This document shows positions 18,201 through 26,744 of a stretch of DNA of 64,000 bases, one piece after another. Origin of the DNA: Bacteroidales bacterium (GTDB lineage: Bacteria > Bacteroidota > Bacteroidia > Bacteroidales > Muribaculaceae); assembly GCA_019416285.1 (NCBI GenBank), contig DXXM01000011.1, positions 1 to 64,000 of the forward strand, read 5' to 3'. Below the pieces are notes generated by a model that did not search any database, had not been told where the DNA came from, and saw only the letters and a program-made list of their open reading frames with translations. Position 1 is the first letter of the stretch. Each line of letters opens with the position of its first letter. The position numbers were made by a program, and so were the translations under genes.

Positions 18201-18438
18201 GGGCGCGTGTGATACCCGCCTTTTTCATGGCCTGGAGGTCCTTGACGGCTCCTTCGGGCGAGAGATTGTCGTTAATCCAGTACCAGTAGGCCGCTATACG
18301 GATGCTGTCGGGGGGCGACATGAATCCCTCCTCAATCGTGGTGATTGAGGGCGATTCCGGCTTATGGCTGCAAGCCGTCGGCAGGCAGCAGCTTGCCGTC
18401 AGGAGCGCAGCGGATATGAGCAGATTGTGTGACCGCAT
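15280..18438 (-). CDS. GH106-type alpha-L-rhamnosidase
   Basis: A 1052-residue exported enzyme expected to release L-rhamnose from pectin-like or other rhamnosylated glycans. The N-terminus has a signal peptide and a lipobox-like PTACSH, so surface lipoprotein attachment is likely. The start of the catalytic region, IAAYWYWINDNLSPEGAVKDLQAMKKAGI, and IFNCPGWSQSGGPWI are characteristic of the large GH106-like family. RIVVEDSYETGGQNWTDGM and KIWAESCTAAG carry conserved acidic residues. The last ~150 residues form a galactose-binding-like beta-sandwich (YVDLGNVMVMAKVKVNGKYAGGAW). Its length fits the family. rhaA and rhaB, about 7 kb away, supply the intracellular steps. Substrate is inferred from family. 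Confidence 0.8.
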   Translation of the reverse strand: MRSHNLLISAALLTASCCLPTACSHKPESPSITTIEEGFMSPPDSIRIAAYWYWINDNLSPEGAVKDLQAMKKAGITRAQIGMIGIDGLPDGDAKYNSELWWKTLHQALKTAGELDIEIGIFNCPGWSQSGGPWIKPEQSMRHIVSAETLVEGPGRQTITLPEVEGACQDEAVIAYPAFASEAFSQTWNLAKTEGTPLAAPLKLDRNTTLRSAEISVSSPIRTDAVLKARVGGEWKEVRRFDIDRFNDQNIVGFDPYAPIIVSLPETQTDEMMLEVGTAGAGNIALTLSEQPKIERTAEKQLAKMCQEPLPMWDYYMWDDEPVYTTGAWTIDPEKVVVLTSDVKDGMLTWDIPEGRWVVSRIAIATTGVTNSPATPEATGLEVDKINKEHLQSHFDAYIGEILRRIPPEDRKTFRIVVEDSYETGGQNWTDGMAEKFTERYGYSPLPYLPVLKGIPVGNNELSDRYLWDLRRLVADLIAYEYVGGLKEISNQHGLTTWLENYGHWGFPSEFLLYGGQSDEIAGEYWSEGTLGDIENRAASSCGHIYGKNKIWAESCTAAGNPFGRYPNVMKQRVDRFFTEGINASLLHLVIHQMDTPEEPGIAAWFGNEFNRKNTWFEQLDLFTDYLRRCNYVLQQGQYVADVAYFIGEDAPKMTGECNPPLPEGYAFDYINADILRNHARVRDGRLILDSGMEYRVLVLPAQETMRPEMLGCIEKFVKDGLTVVGPAPKRSPSLAGYPEADKTVNEIAARLWKPGEKITDFGKGKVWAEGTGMAEILDAMNIRPDLSVEAGQPMPLFIHRSLRDAEIYFVANPNSERIDITPTFRVSAGLIPQLWDAIDGTVRTLPQFTPGASGEGITVPLRLEPLESAFIVFRKDISAPADGGSNYPEPTVVDDLSGNGWTIDFEEARRGPAEPVATDTLFDWSRHPDKSIANYSGKAVYKTDFRLDTLPAGQTYVDLGNVMVMAKVKVNGKYAGGAWTHPYRVNITPCLIEGDNTLEVEVVNTWRNRLIGDAALAPEARLTWANFDIVSPGEPLQSSGLLGPVRIISDN

Positions 18439-18803
18439 AATGAATTTGAAAAAATGTGATGAGGATTAGGTTTAGAGGTTGTTTCTAAAAAATTCTTAAG
18501 TTCCGGGAGCGGACATGGAGAGGCGTTTGCTCCCGGAACTGTGGCAAAGGTAGCGGTATATATTATGGTGGCGTTTGTTATCTGTACCAACTTTTGTCGG
18601 ATATGCGCAATAAGTATCCATGGAGACACAATAAAAACAGATGGCAATATTTTTGACACATGCGGAGAAATCGCCTGGAGATGGAAATTCATATATTTGC
18701 ATCAAAGAATTGGCTTCGCCACCGCGAACCGAACTGCGTCCGACTTTCGCTATTCTTTTTCTGCGAAATTTGCCTATCATTATCAAACGGCCTGACATAG
18801 CAC
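18439..18803. other. Divergent promoter region (365 bases)
   Basis: Lies between the GH106-type gene (minus) and the beta-helix gene (plus). On the minus side it has a -7 box at 18545-18552 and a leader hairpin at 18499-18540. On the plus side TATATTTG at 18692-18699 and TATTTTTG at 18648-18655 are possible -7 boxes. GAGGTTGTTT at 18474 resembles the terminus of the repeat at 22398. Confidence 0.45.
18486..18552 (-). promoter_or_regulatory. Promoter plus terminator-like leader of the GH106-type gene
   Basis: On the minus strand TACCTTTG (18552-18545) matches the -7 consensus. The predicted transcript start falls at the edge of a 12-bp perfect stem (18540-18529 with 18510-18499), followed within seven bases by TTTTTT (18492-18487). 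A terminator placed at the very start of the transcript suggests attenuation. No -33 element is obvious. Confidence 0.5.
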
Positions 18804-21527
18804 ATGAAAACCGCAATCCTACATATCGCGCTGTCAATCGGCATGGCTGTGAGCTGTGCTGTCACGGCCGGATGTGCTGTGGCCGATGCCACTCCGACGG
18901 GACGGAATGTCTCAAACCGGTGTTCGCTGACAGAGTGCAGGGACATCGCTTCCTGGAAAAACGATGGCGAGATTATTTTTCCCGACAGTGTGGATGCCGA
19001 CTGCTGGCGCACCGTCAGGAAGGATTTCAGCACACCACTTGACCTAAGTGCGACGCCGCTGCTTGAATACGGCATACTCGCTTCGGAAGGTCCCGGCAGG
19101 GATTTTGTGACCCGGCTCACTCTCCGCTCATCGGGCGGGAGGGAATACAGCGGCGAGGCACACATAATTCCCACGCTCTGGCAGAGTGTGATTCTTGACA
19201 TGAACGGCTGCGGCTTTCTCGATGATGTGGTTTCGGTAGAGATTGCCTTACGAAATGAGGGTAAGCAGCCGTGGATTGGAGCGAAATGTCTTGTCGGCGA
19301 TTTGAAAGCGGGCAAAGTTCTTGACCTTGATTTCGATGTGCCGGGCTCTGCCATGAGGCTGAAACCTGTGGGCGATGCGAGTGTCGGGCAGGGGAAGGAT
19401 GTGGCCCTGATTGACTTTAAAAAAAGTTCCGCAGTCGAAATAGACCTGTCCGACAGCAGAAACAGCATATATAATCCGCGTCTTGACATGCGCAACACTG
19501 TCTGCGTCGCTCTTGAAAACCGGAGCAGTGCCGATAGCCTGCGGCTGTATTTCACTACGGATGAAAACCCGGAAATGAGTCCTGAAAATTCAAAGACCGT
19601 GGCCTTGCCGGGAAAGGAGGGCATGCAGTATGTCGGGTTTAATCTTTCAGACAGGGTGCACAGTTCCAGACGCTTGCGCGCACTACGCTTTGAGCCGCTT
19701 GGCGGAGAGGGCACCATGATTATCGATCGCATATCCTTTGAACGAGAAGCTCCGATAAGTGTCAGTGCCGGAACCGTAAACGCTTGCATAACGACACGCG
19801 AGGCCGTGACAGTTACCGGTACGCTTGATAGTGTCTATACAGGCGAGGGTGCGGTAATTGAGCTCCGACATTCGCCGATGTGGAAAGCCGGCCTCCCATT
19901 CGATAGCCTCGAACTTCTCGCTGTCCGTCCGGCGAAAGCGGAGTTTCGTATGGAAAATATACCCAACAGCCGTCTTGGTGGAGAGATGTCGCATCTCAGC
20001 AGCCGTTTTGAGGCTGCGGTGAGGCTCACAGACGGCAGAGTGGTGAAAATAGGAGAGCCGTTTTTCATCGAAAACTGGCGGGATTTCATTGATAATCCCT
20101 ACAGTTTCCCAATTGTCGACAGAATCTATCCTGTCCTTGACTATGGTGCGCAAGGCGACGGTGTCACAAATGACAATGCGGCCATTCAGAAGGCTATCGA
20201 CAGAGCTTCGGCCGACGGTGGCGGAAAGGTGGTGCTGACACCCTTTCCCGACGGGAAATCGGAGCGTCAGTATCTCGCAACCAATCTTGAACTCCGCAAG
20301 GGTGTCGAGTTGGTGATAGCGAAAGGGGCTGTGTTGCGCCAATCGCCGAAATTTTCACATTACACGGAATTTCCACCGGAATACGGGCATGACAATGTGA
20401 TACCCGGTGTTCCGTGGACTCACTGCATGTACACAAACCGACCTCTCATACTGGCCAAGGACACGGAGCGCGTCAGAATTACAGGCGGAGGCCGCATCAG
20501 GATGGATGATACTTACAGCGAGAATCCGGCGTGGACCCACTATGCGAGAACGTGCAGCGACCGTATCCATATTGTCCCGATTGCGGTGTGCAATACCCGC
20601 CATGTGGAGATTTCCGACATCGACATAGTGAGGTGCAGCAACTATCATACCATATTTTACCGCGCCGACAGTGTTTTCATAGGAAATCTGAAGATGTATG
20701 ACGTGGCCTGTCTGAGCGGCGACGGTCTGAGTTTCGGCAATGCCGTGATCAATGTGCGCGTAGGGCGCTGTGTGTTTGAATCCAACGACGACGGAATCGT
20801 GCTGTGCAGCAGCTACAGGGACCCGCGTGGCGGAGAGTGGCGCGTCAGGGTTGACTCAATCGACTCGTCGGTACGACATATCGAGGTAATCGGCAGTTAT
20901 ATAGACAGCGGACGTGGAGGCGCGGGCAAGGCAATAGCCCTCATACCCTGGGGCTCGACCAATCCTCGTCAGGATTTCAACGAGATTGATGACATAGAGG
21001 TGCGCGACTGTGTGTTGCGCGGAGGTCATTCTGTCGGTTCGTGGCCCGACAATCCCTTCGACGGGAAGCCATTCGACAATTCCGAGCCCGATGACTATGC
21101 CCCGGTCAAGAATCTGCGCATATTCGGTAATGAATACCTCTCGCCTGTCGAGCTCAACGGCGTTGTGCCAGCCACGCTGCTCACCGATTGCGGCCTGCAC
21201 AGCGGCAGCGATTTCAAAAACAGTGATTTTACCGACCGTCTCGCCTACTGGACCCACAGCGGAGACGTTAGAGCTCTCCGCCCCGGAGAAATCGAGCTGT
21301 CGGACGGTGTGCTGTATCAAGGTCTATACCTTCTTCCCGGCTCTTATCACCTATCGTGGTCGGGAGAGGTAGAGATTACGGCCGAGGTGAAAGATATGTA
21401 TGGAAAGCCGGTAAAAGTCACCTCCGGAGGACAATTCGATGTGACCTCACCTTCAACTTTCCTCGTCGGTTTCAGAGGCAGTGGAACTACGCTTCGCTCG
21501 GTAAGTCTTAATAAGAGCGGCAACTGA
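18804..21527 (+). CDS. Right-handed beta-helix glycan hydrolase, GH28/pectate-lyase-superfamily-like
   Basis: A 907-residue exported protein. The N-terminus has a hydrophobic signal with Cys (AGCAVAD), possibly a lipoprotein. Residues about 30-310 look like beta-sandwich modules. From about 438, YPVLDYGAQGDGVTNDNAAIQKAIDRA is the classic start of a pectate-lyase-superfamily beta-helix, followed by GGGKVVLTPF. Helix-turn motifs with acidic residues follow: LSGDGLSFGN, ESNDDGIVLCSS and GRGGAGKAI, recalling the GH28 Asp-containing motifs. A GH28-like role on rhamnogalacturonan or a related acidic glycan is plausible but not proven. It is divergent from the GH106-type gene and followed 39 bases later by an esterase, so they may form an operon. 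Confidence 0.7.
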   Translation: MKTAILHIALSIGMAVSCAVTAGCAVADATPTGRNVSNRCSLTECRDIASWKNDGEIIFPDSVDADCWRTVRKDFSTPLDLSATPLLEYGILASEGPGRDFVTRLTLRSSGGREYSGEAHIIPTLWQSVILDMNGCGFLDDVVSVEIALRNEGKQPWIGAKCLVGDLKAGKVLDLDFDVPGSAMRLKPVGDASVGQGKDVALIDFKKSSAVEIDLSDSRNSIYNPRLDMRNTVCVALENRSSADSLRLYFTTDENPEMSPENSKTVALPGKEGMQYVGFNLSDRVHSSRRLRALRFEPLGGEGTMIIDRISFEREAPISVSAGTVNACITTREAVTVTGTLDSVYTGEGAVIELRHSPMWKAGLPFDSLELLAVRPAKAEFRMENIPNSRLGGEMSHLSSRFEAAVRLTDGRVVKIGEPFFIENWRDFIDNPYSFPIVDRIYPVLDYGAQGDGVTNDNAAIQKAIDRASADGGGKVVLTPFPDGKSERQYLATNLELRKGVELVIAKGAVLRQSPKFSHYTEFPPEYGHDNVIPGVPWTHCMYTNRPLILAKDTERVRITGGGRIRMDDTYSENPAWTHYARTCSDRIHIVPIAVCNTRHVEISDIDIVRCSNYHTIFYRADSVFIGNLKMYDVACLSGDGLSFGNAVINVRVGRCVFESNDDGIVLCSSYRDPRGGEWRVRVDSIDSSVRHIEVIGSYIDSGRGGAGKAIALIPWGSTNPRQDFNEIDDIEVRDCVLRGGHSVGSWPDNPFDGKPFDNSEPDDYAPVKNLRIFGNEYLSPVELNGVVPATLLTDCGLHSGSDFKNSDFTDRLAYWTHSGDVRALRPGEIELSDGVLYQGLYLLPGSYHLSWSGEVEITAEVKDMYGKPVKVTSGGQFDVTSPSTFLVGFRGSGTTLRSVSLNKSGN

Positions 21528-21566
21528 AAACAATTATGATAATAATACCTAAAAAATAATTCTGAC

Positions 21567-22367
21567 ATGAAAACCTTACGTTTCATTTTCGCTGCAATGG
21601 CATTGTCCGTGGCTTTGGGGCTATCGGCGCAATGGTCTCCCACAAAAGCCGTATTTGACATTGAAAAACCAATCATGAAAGTCTTTCTGCCGAAAGATGA
21701 CCTGAATACCGGCCGCGCGGTGGTTGCCTGCCCCGGAGGTTCATACTTAGGTCATGCGATAGGGCATGAAGGCTGGGACTGGGCGCCGTTTTTCAACAGA
21801 CAGGGCATAGCGCTCATAGTGTTGCAGTACACACTGCCCGCCGGCGACCGCACAAAGCCGATAGCCGATGCCGAAGCTGCGATAAGACTGGTGCGCGACA
21901 GCGCCGAGGTGTGGCACATTAACCCTTCTTCGGTCGGCATAATGGGTTCGTCGGCCGGAGGACATCTGGCCTCCACCATCGCCACCCACTCGACCGCGCC
22001 CGACGTGCGTCCGGATTTTCAGATACTCTTCTATCCGGTAATCTCCATGGATCCGGCGCGTGGACATGAACTCACACACAAGAGCTTCTTCGGCGACTCG
22101 GCCACTCCCGAACTGATTGCCGAATATTCCAATGAAAAGCAGTGTACGCCGCGCACACCCCGGGCCATTATCCTTACATCCGACGATGACAGCGGCGTCA
22201 ACTCCGCTTTTAATGCCGCATCCTATTATATCGCGCTTAAAGAAGCCGGTGTTCCCGCCACGCTGCATGTCTATCCTTCCGGCGAACACGGCTGGGGATG
22301 CCTGCAATCATTCCAGCACCACACCGAAATGCTCGATGACCTTTCCGCGTGGCTGCGCACGTTCTGA
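21567..22367 (+). CDS. Secreted alpha/beta-hydrolase esterase
   Basis: A 266-residue exported esterase. The signal peptide is MKTLRFIFAAMALSVALGLSA. The nucleophile elbow is GIMGSSAGGHLAS near residue 128. The catalytic Asp probably lies in ILTSDDDSGVN and the His in SGEHGWG. An oxyanion region VVACPGGSYLGHAIGHEG fits the BD-FAE/acetyl-xylan-esterase-like group found in polysaccharide loci. It probably removes acetyl groups from the target glycan. It lies 39 bases after the beta-helix gene and just before the MITE-like element. Confidence 0.82.
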   Translation: MKTLRFIFAAMALSVALGLSAQWSPTKAVFDIEKPIMKVFLPKDDLNTGRAVVACPGGSYLGHAIGHEGWDWAPFFNRQGIALIVLQYTLPAGDRTKPIADAEAAIRLVRDSAEVWHINPSSVGIMGSSAGGHLASTIATHSTAPDVRPDFQILFYPVISMDPARGHELTHKSFFGDSATPELIAEYSNEKQCTPRTPRAIILTSDDDSGVNSAFNAASYYIALKEAGVPATLHVYPSGEHGWGCLQSFQHHTEMLDDLSAWLRTF

Positions 22368-22397
22368 AACAATCATATAATACAAACCTTAGTTTTA

Positions 22398-22740
22398 GAG
22401 GCTGTTTAAAAACAAAAGTGAAATGAGGGGCAGCGAGTTTTTTAGATAAAAAGCTTTTAAGTCGAAGGAGCTTACGTCAGTAAGTGACTGAGACGCGAAA
22501 GTATTTTAGCAAAAAAGTCGCTGAGCCGATGGTAATATCCCCCTCAGAATATAACAGAATTTAAATTAAAGAATCAATCAATATGGCTGATTAAAACAGA
22601 AGTTACCGACGGCTTCACAATGTTGAGCGTCTATGTCCTTTTGCCTCAGGATGTAGCACAGCTACTATCCTTCGACTGCAAGGACATATCCATCTCAACT
22701 TTGTGACCCCTCATTTTCACTTTTGTTATTAAACAGCCTC
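22398..22740. mobile_element. 343-bp MITE-like element with inverted ends
   Basis: The left end GAGGCTGTTTAAAAACAAAA (continuing to about 22432) matches the reverse complement of the right end (about 22706-22740) with one mismatch and one extra base over about 35 bases. TTA flanks both sides (22395-22397 and 22741-22743), fitting a 3-bp target duplication. There is no coding sequence. A large imperfect hairpin fills 22616-22705. The first 54 bases recur exactly, inverted, at 1-54. A non-autonomous element is the simplest reading; no source transposase is in the window. Confidence 0.72.
22616..22705. repeat. Nested hairpin inside the MITE-like element
   Basis: The outer stem 22616-22627 pairs with 22694-22705 (11 of 12). 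The middle stem TATGTCCTT (22632-22640) pairs with AAGGACATA (22680-22688). The inner stem AGGATGTAGC (22648-22657) pairs with GCTACTATCCT (22661-22671) with one bulge. It could fold as a cruciform or RNA. Confidence 0.65.
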
Positions 22741-22755
22741 TTAATAAAGACAGCA

Positions 22756-23649
22756 ATGTTCAAGAAGATTATGTTGGCCATCCTCCTTATTGCGGGAATG
22801 GGCCTGACACTTTCGGCAAAACCGAAAAAAGAGAAAAAGCAGTCGGCTTTCACCATGTGGCAGTTGCCGATGCAGGTGGGAAACATCGGTAATTCCTACG
22901 TTTTCCGGACGGCCGGAGGCAAAATCATAGTGATTGACGGCGGTTGGCCTGCCGAACAGCTTTATCTCCGCGGTTTCATAGCCGGACTGGGCAATGAGGT
23001 GGAGGCATGGTTCATCTCCCATCCCCACGACGACCACATGGGTGTGTTATGGCAGATTCTCAAGGACCGGCAAGGGATGAAAATCAACCATATCTATCAC
23101 TCGCGCTTCTCACCCGAGCTTGTCGAGCTTGAAAAACCGTATAACGAATATGCCAAGGATTTCTATGCGGTCCTCGACACAGTCAGCATCCCCGTGACTG
23201 ATTTCCGCGAAGCCGGTTATCAGGGAAATATCGACGGTTTCAATTTCAAGATTCTCGGAGTGGCAAATGATGAGATACACACCAATCCGTTCAATAATTC
23301 CTCGATGGTCATGAAAGTGTGGGATGACAAAAAGTCGATTCTTTTCCTTGCCGATACCGGTGCGGAGTCATGCGAGAAGCTGTTCAACGGCCCGTATCGC
23401 AATGAATTGTCGTGCGATTATCTTCAGGTGGCTCACCACGGCCAGCACGGATGTACTGAGGAGTTTTATAAGTCGATAGATTTCCGCGCCTGCCTCTGGC
23501 CCACAGCCTACTGGATATGGACCAACGATCAGGGTGGCGGCTACAATACAGGTAATCTTGAGACAATGGAGACACGCCGGTGGATGGATGAAATCGGTAT
23601 CAAGGAGCACCATGTTGTATGTCTCGAAGGTCTGTTCCGGTTGGACTAA
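22756..23649 (+). CDS. Secreted metallo-beta-lactamase-fold hydrolase
   Basis: A 297-residue exported protein. The signal peptide is MFKKIMLAILLIAGMGLTLSA. The metal-binding motif HPHDDHMG lies near residues 88-95, preceded by IVIDGGWP. A second metal site is LFLADTGAE, and VAHHGQHGC sits near 226, as in ComEC/Rec2-like family members. The substrate is unknown; in this setting a phosphodiester, lactone or ester bond is possible. I start at ATG 22756; the frame is open from a TTG inside the repeat at 22723, which would spoil the signal peptide. The insertion lies only 15 bases before this start, so the element may supply or block its promoter. Confidence 0.82.
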   Translation: MFKKIMLAILLIAGMGLTLSAKPKKEKKQSAFTMWQLPMQVGNIGNSYVFRTAGGKIIVIDGGWPAEQLYLRGFIAGLGNEVEAWFISHPHDDHMGVLWQILKDRQGMKINHIYHSRFSPELVELEKPYNEYAKDFYAVLDTVSIPVTDFREAGYQGNIDGFNFKILGVANDEIHTNPFNNSSMVMKVWDDKKSILFLADTGAESCEKLFNGPYRNELSCDYLQVAHHGQHGCTEEFYKSIDFRACLWPTAYWIWTNDQGGGYNTGNLETMETRRWMDEIGIKEHHVVCLEGLFRLD

Positions 23650-23681
23650 CCCCAAAGTGAAACTTATAAACGGATTTAAAT

Positions 23682-25136
23682 ATGTATTCAAAAATACGGA
23701 GTATAGTTTTTATGCTGACAGCTCTCGCAGGCGTCTGCGGAGAGTTGTCGGCTCTGGAATTGCCCGAACAGTTGCGCGACCATGCGGTTCTGCAGCAGCT
23801 TTCCGATGTGAAACTGTGGGGCTGGGCCGCGCCGGGCGCTACAGTTTCGGTGGTTCCATCGTGGAACAATAAGAAGATTACCGCGAAGGCTGACGGCGCG
23901 GGCCGGTGGACGGTGAGAGTCGCCACTCCCGGCGGCTCATATACACCCTATACCATAAAATTTGCCGAGGGACGCGAGAGTGTCACTATAAGCGACATTC
24001 TCATAGGCGAGGTGTGGTTTGCCGCCGGACAGTCCAATATGGAGATGCCGATGATAGGATTCAACGCACAGCCCGTGGAGGGTGCGGGGCCCGACATAGC
24101 ACGCTCAGGCCGTCTGCGCGACCGTGTGCGCATGGCCTATATAGTCCGCGGCGACAAGTATGAGCCGCAGGAGCGCATAGGGGGCGAATGGAAAGTAGCC
24201 TCGCCTAAAAACACTCCTTATTTCAGCGCCCAGGGGTTTTACTTTGCCCGCGAACTCAACGATCTTATTGATGTGCCGGTCGGGATATTGTGTGTGTCCT
24301 ACGGCGGCACTCAGATTGAAGGCTGGCTGCCACGCGAAATCCTTGACCGCTACGGATATGATTTCGAGGCTATGATGGCTGAGAAAGACCGCTTGCCGGC
24401 TTATCGCTACAGCACAAAGTACACTTCTATGGTCTGTCCCCTTATCGGCTACACTATCAGAGGTTTTCTATGGAATCAGGGTGAATCCAATGTCAGCAAC
24501 CCCGAGCGTTACAGCGAACTGCTTTCGGAGATGGTGGCGCGCTGGCGCAGCGACTGGGGCGATACCGACAACCGCCTCCCCTTCTATCAGACTGAAAATC
24601 CCGGTTTCGGCTGGGGAAATCCCGATGCCATATTCGCAGCGCTCATAAGGGAGCAGCAGTATAAGGCTTCGAAGGAGATTCCCAACTGCGGGCTGACATG
24701 CACCAATGACCTCACCTATCCCTATGAGGTTGATGTGATTCACGGTACCCGCAAGCGCGAAATCGGTGAGCGCATGGCCTGGCAGGTGGCGGAGCGTGAA
24801 TATGGTATCAAGGGGATGCCGTGGCGCTCGCCGGAGTTTGAGTCGATAAAAAAATGCGATGACGGCTCGGTACGGGTGGCGTTCACCAATGTGGCCTGCG
24901 GACTGACGCCCAATATCGGTAATGTCGACGGGTTTGAGGTGGCCGGAGCCGACGGAAAGTTCCACAAAGCAGAGGCGAAAGTCGACTGGAACACGGCTGA
25001 AGTGATTGTCAGCTGTGGTGAAGTGCCTGACATCAGAGATGTGCGCTACTGTTTCCGCAACTTCTGCCCCGGCGCACTCAGAAATTCATTCGGCATGCCC
25101 GCCATCCCTTTCAGGACCGACAGTTTTAAAGAATAA
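23682..25136 (+). CDS. Sialate O-acetylesterase-like SGNH protein
   Basis: A 484-residue exported esterase. A signal peptide is followed by an N-terminal beta-sandwich of about 100 residues beginning LELPEQLRDHAVLQQLSDVKLWGWA. The SGNH nucleophile block WFAAGQSNMEMPM lies near 111-123, and FLWNQGESN supplies the second conserved block. LTCTNDLTYPYEVDVIHGTRK has the His/Asp-containing region, normally D-x-x-H. The C-terminus is a second small beta domain. Members act on O-acetylated sialic acid or on acetylated plant glycans; here the rhamnose genes favour the latter. It lies 32 bases after the metallo-hydrolase gene and ends before a palindromic terminator. Confidence 0.85.
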   Translation: MYSKIRSIVFMLTALAGVCGELSALELPEQLRDHAVLQQLSDVKLWGWAAPGATVSVVPSWNNKKITAKADGAGRWTVRVATPGGSYTPYTIKFAEGRESVTISDILIGEVWFAAGQSNMEMPMIGFNAQPVEGAGPDIARSGRLRDRVRMAYIVRGDKYEPQERIGGEWKVASPKNTPYFSAQGFYFARELNDLIDVPVGILCVSYGGTQIEGWLPREILDRYGYDFEAMMAEKDRLPAYRYSTKYTSMVCPLIGYTIRGFLWNQGESNVSNPERYSELLSEMVARWRSDWGDTDNRLPFYQTENPGFGWGNPDAIFAALIREQQYKASKEIPNCGLTCTNDLTYPYEVDVIHGTRKREIGERMAWQVAEREYGIKGMPWRSPEFESIKKCDDGSVRVAFTNVACGLTPNIGNVDGFEVAGADGKFHKAEAKVDWNTAEVIVSCGEVPDIRDVRYCFRNFCPGALRNSFGMPAIPFRTDSFKE

Positions 25137-25446
25137 TTCTGTAAATATTTTTCTCCCGACCGCAATAGCAACAGATTTAAGAGGGTGTTTGATGACAGCT
25201 GTCATTAAACACCCTCTAATAGAAGTTAGCCGGAAATGACTCACATCATCTCCGGCTATTGCCTGTTACATTGTGTCTTTCACACAAAAGGGAATGAATT
25301 TTTATGTAGATTTGTATCAAACCCTATCGAACCTAACAATCCTTGCTATTAATAATCTTTACTCTTTCTTGAATTTATCAATAAATTGAACTACCATGAT
25401 ACAATTGAATCGGGATACTATTATGTGCTGAATTATGTGCTGAATT
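25137..25446. other. 310-base intergenic region between convergent genes
   Basis: It contains the palindrome at 25180-25217 and a second small inverted repeat (GCCGGA near 25229, TCCGGC near 25250). The remainder up to the rhaA stop is AT-rich with no reading frame or clear signal. Confidence 0.5.
25180..25217. terminator. Bidirectional palindromic terminator
   Basis: A 38-base palindrome, AGAGGGTGTTT with AAACACCCTCT around ATGACAGCTGTCAT, has only one wobble pair. It stands between convergent genes (SGNH protein and rhaA). T runs are weak, so confidence is moderate. Confidence 0.6.
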
Positions 25447-26700
25447 TTAGCGTTTGGATGTCACGTCCGTTTCATACTGTTCGATGACGGGAATGTAGTC
25501 CTCGCCGACGGGCACACCTGAACGGAGACAATACATGTCCCATACGGCTGACCAGGGGAGTGATTTCTCGATTTCGAGCATTGCGAGGCGCTGGAAGCCA
25601 CGGCCGTTTTCCTCATGCCCGCGTAGAGTGTCGACGGGTTCGAGCATAGCGCAGAGCATCGACTGCTGGGCGGCACGCGCACCGATTACATAGGCACCGA
25701 GACGGTTGATGGAGGCGTCGAAATAGTCGAGCCCGAAATGCACGCGGTCAAGAGCGTCGGCGCGCACGATTTCTTTGCAGAGATTCATCGTCGGGTCCTC
25801 CATGATGGTTACGTGGTCAGAGTCCCAACGCACGCCGCGGGTCACGTGGAGCATCAGTTCGGGAACATACAGGAGCATTGACGATACTTTGTCGGAAGCA
25901 TCCTCGAGAGGATGATAGTGGCCGGTGTCGATGGTGTAGATTTTCTGATTCTCCACACAGTAGCCCACCACAAATTCAAGAGAGCCTGATGTGAAGCTTT
26001 CGAGACCGATGCCGAAAGTCTTTGATTCGAGGCAGTCCTTCATGTTGTCGTATTTCGTGGCGAAGATTTCGTCGAGGCTCTCCTTGAAGAGCTTACGGTA
26101 ACGGTAGCGGTTGACTGTGATATCCTTCGAGCCGTCGTGAACCCACAGGTTCATGATGCAGGGGTCGCCCTGGGCTTTGCCTATCTCTTCGGCTATAGCG
26201 CGGCAGCGCTTGGTGTGCTCAATCCAGAAACGGCGGATGCTCTCGTCGGGATTGGAGAGGCTGAGGTCTCCGCTTTTGGGATGTGAAAAGGATGACGAGT
26301 TGAAGTCGAGTTTTATATTGTTGGCGAGAGCCCAGTCAATCCAGCTGCGGAAATGTTCGACGGTAATCTGGTCACGGTCCACGAACTCGCCCTTGAAATC
26401 TCCGTAGATGGCATGGAGATTGAGGCGGTGTGAGCCCGGGATGAGGGAAAGGGCCTTGAGGATGTCGGCGCGAAGCTCGTCGATATTGCGGGCGCGTCCG
26501 GGATAGTTGCCGGTGGTCTGTATGCCGCCGGACAGTGCTCCGGCTTTAGGTTCGAAACCCACCACGTCGTCTGCCTGCCAGCAGTGGATTGAGAGATGGA
26601 AGTCATCCATCTGTCGGAGGACCTTGTCGGTGTCGATACCTGCCTCGGCATAGCGTTCACGGGCAAGTTCGTAGGCTTTGCGGATAATCTCTGTGTTCAT
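25447..26700 (-). CDS. rhaA: L-rhamnose isomerase
   Basis: Cytoplasmic isomerase that converts L-rhamnose to L-rhamnulose, using a divalent metal. The 417-residue length is normal. The N-terminal block MDDFHLSIHCWQADDVVGFE is a family hallmark, and LDFNSSSFSHPKSGDLSLSN and the WVHDGSKD stretch are conserved. Metal ligands are in the Glu/Asp/His-rich region GLESFTSGSLEFVVGY, IDTGHYHPLEDA and RWDSDHV. It is the second gene of a minus-strand operon, 44 bases after rhaB. No rhamnulose-1-phosphate aldolase or rhamnose transporter is in the window. Confidence 0.95.
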   Translation of the reverse strand: MNTEIIRKAYELARERYAEAGIDTDKVLRQMDDFHLSIHCWQADDVVGFEPKAGALSGGIQTTGNYPGRARNIDELRADILKALSLIPGSHRLNLHAIYGDFKGEFVDRDQITVEHFRSWIDWALANNIKLDFNSSSFSHPKSGDLSLSNPDESIRRFWIEHTKRCRAIAEEIGKAQGDPCIMNLWVHDGSKDITVNRYRYRKLFKESLDEIFATKYDNMKDCLESKTFGIGLESFTSGSLEFVVGYCVENQKIYTIDTGHYHPLEDASDKVSSMLLYVPELMLHVTRGVRWDSDHVTIMEDPTMNLCKEIVRADALDRVHFGLDYFDASINRLGAYVIGARAAQQSMLCAMLEPVDTLRGHEENGRGFQRLAMLEIEKSLPWSAVWDMYCLRSGVPVGEDYIPVIEQYETDVTSKR

Positions 26701-26744
26701 GAAATCTCAGTATCTTTATGAAGTTATGGTTTGTGTTTACGTTT

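Noticed and set aside
18689..19789. 366-codon minus-strand frame
   Set aside because: Antisense to the beta-helix gene and rich in Ser/Arg, as expected of a shadow frame.
25180..25217. Palindrome as recombination or attachment site
   Set aside because: Placement between convergent genes fits a bidirectional terminator better; no integrase nearby.
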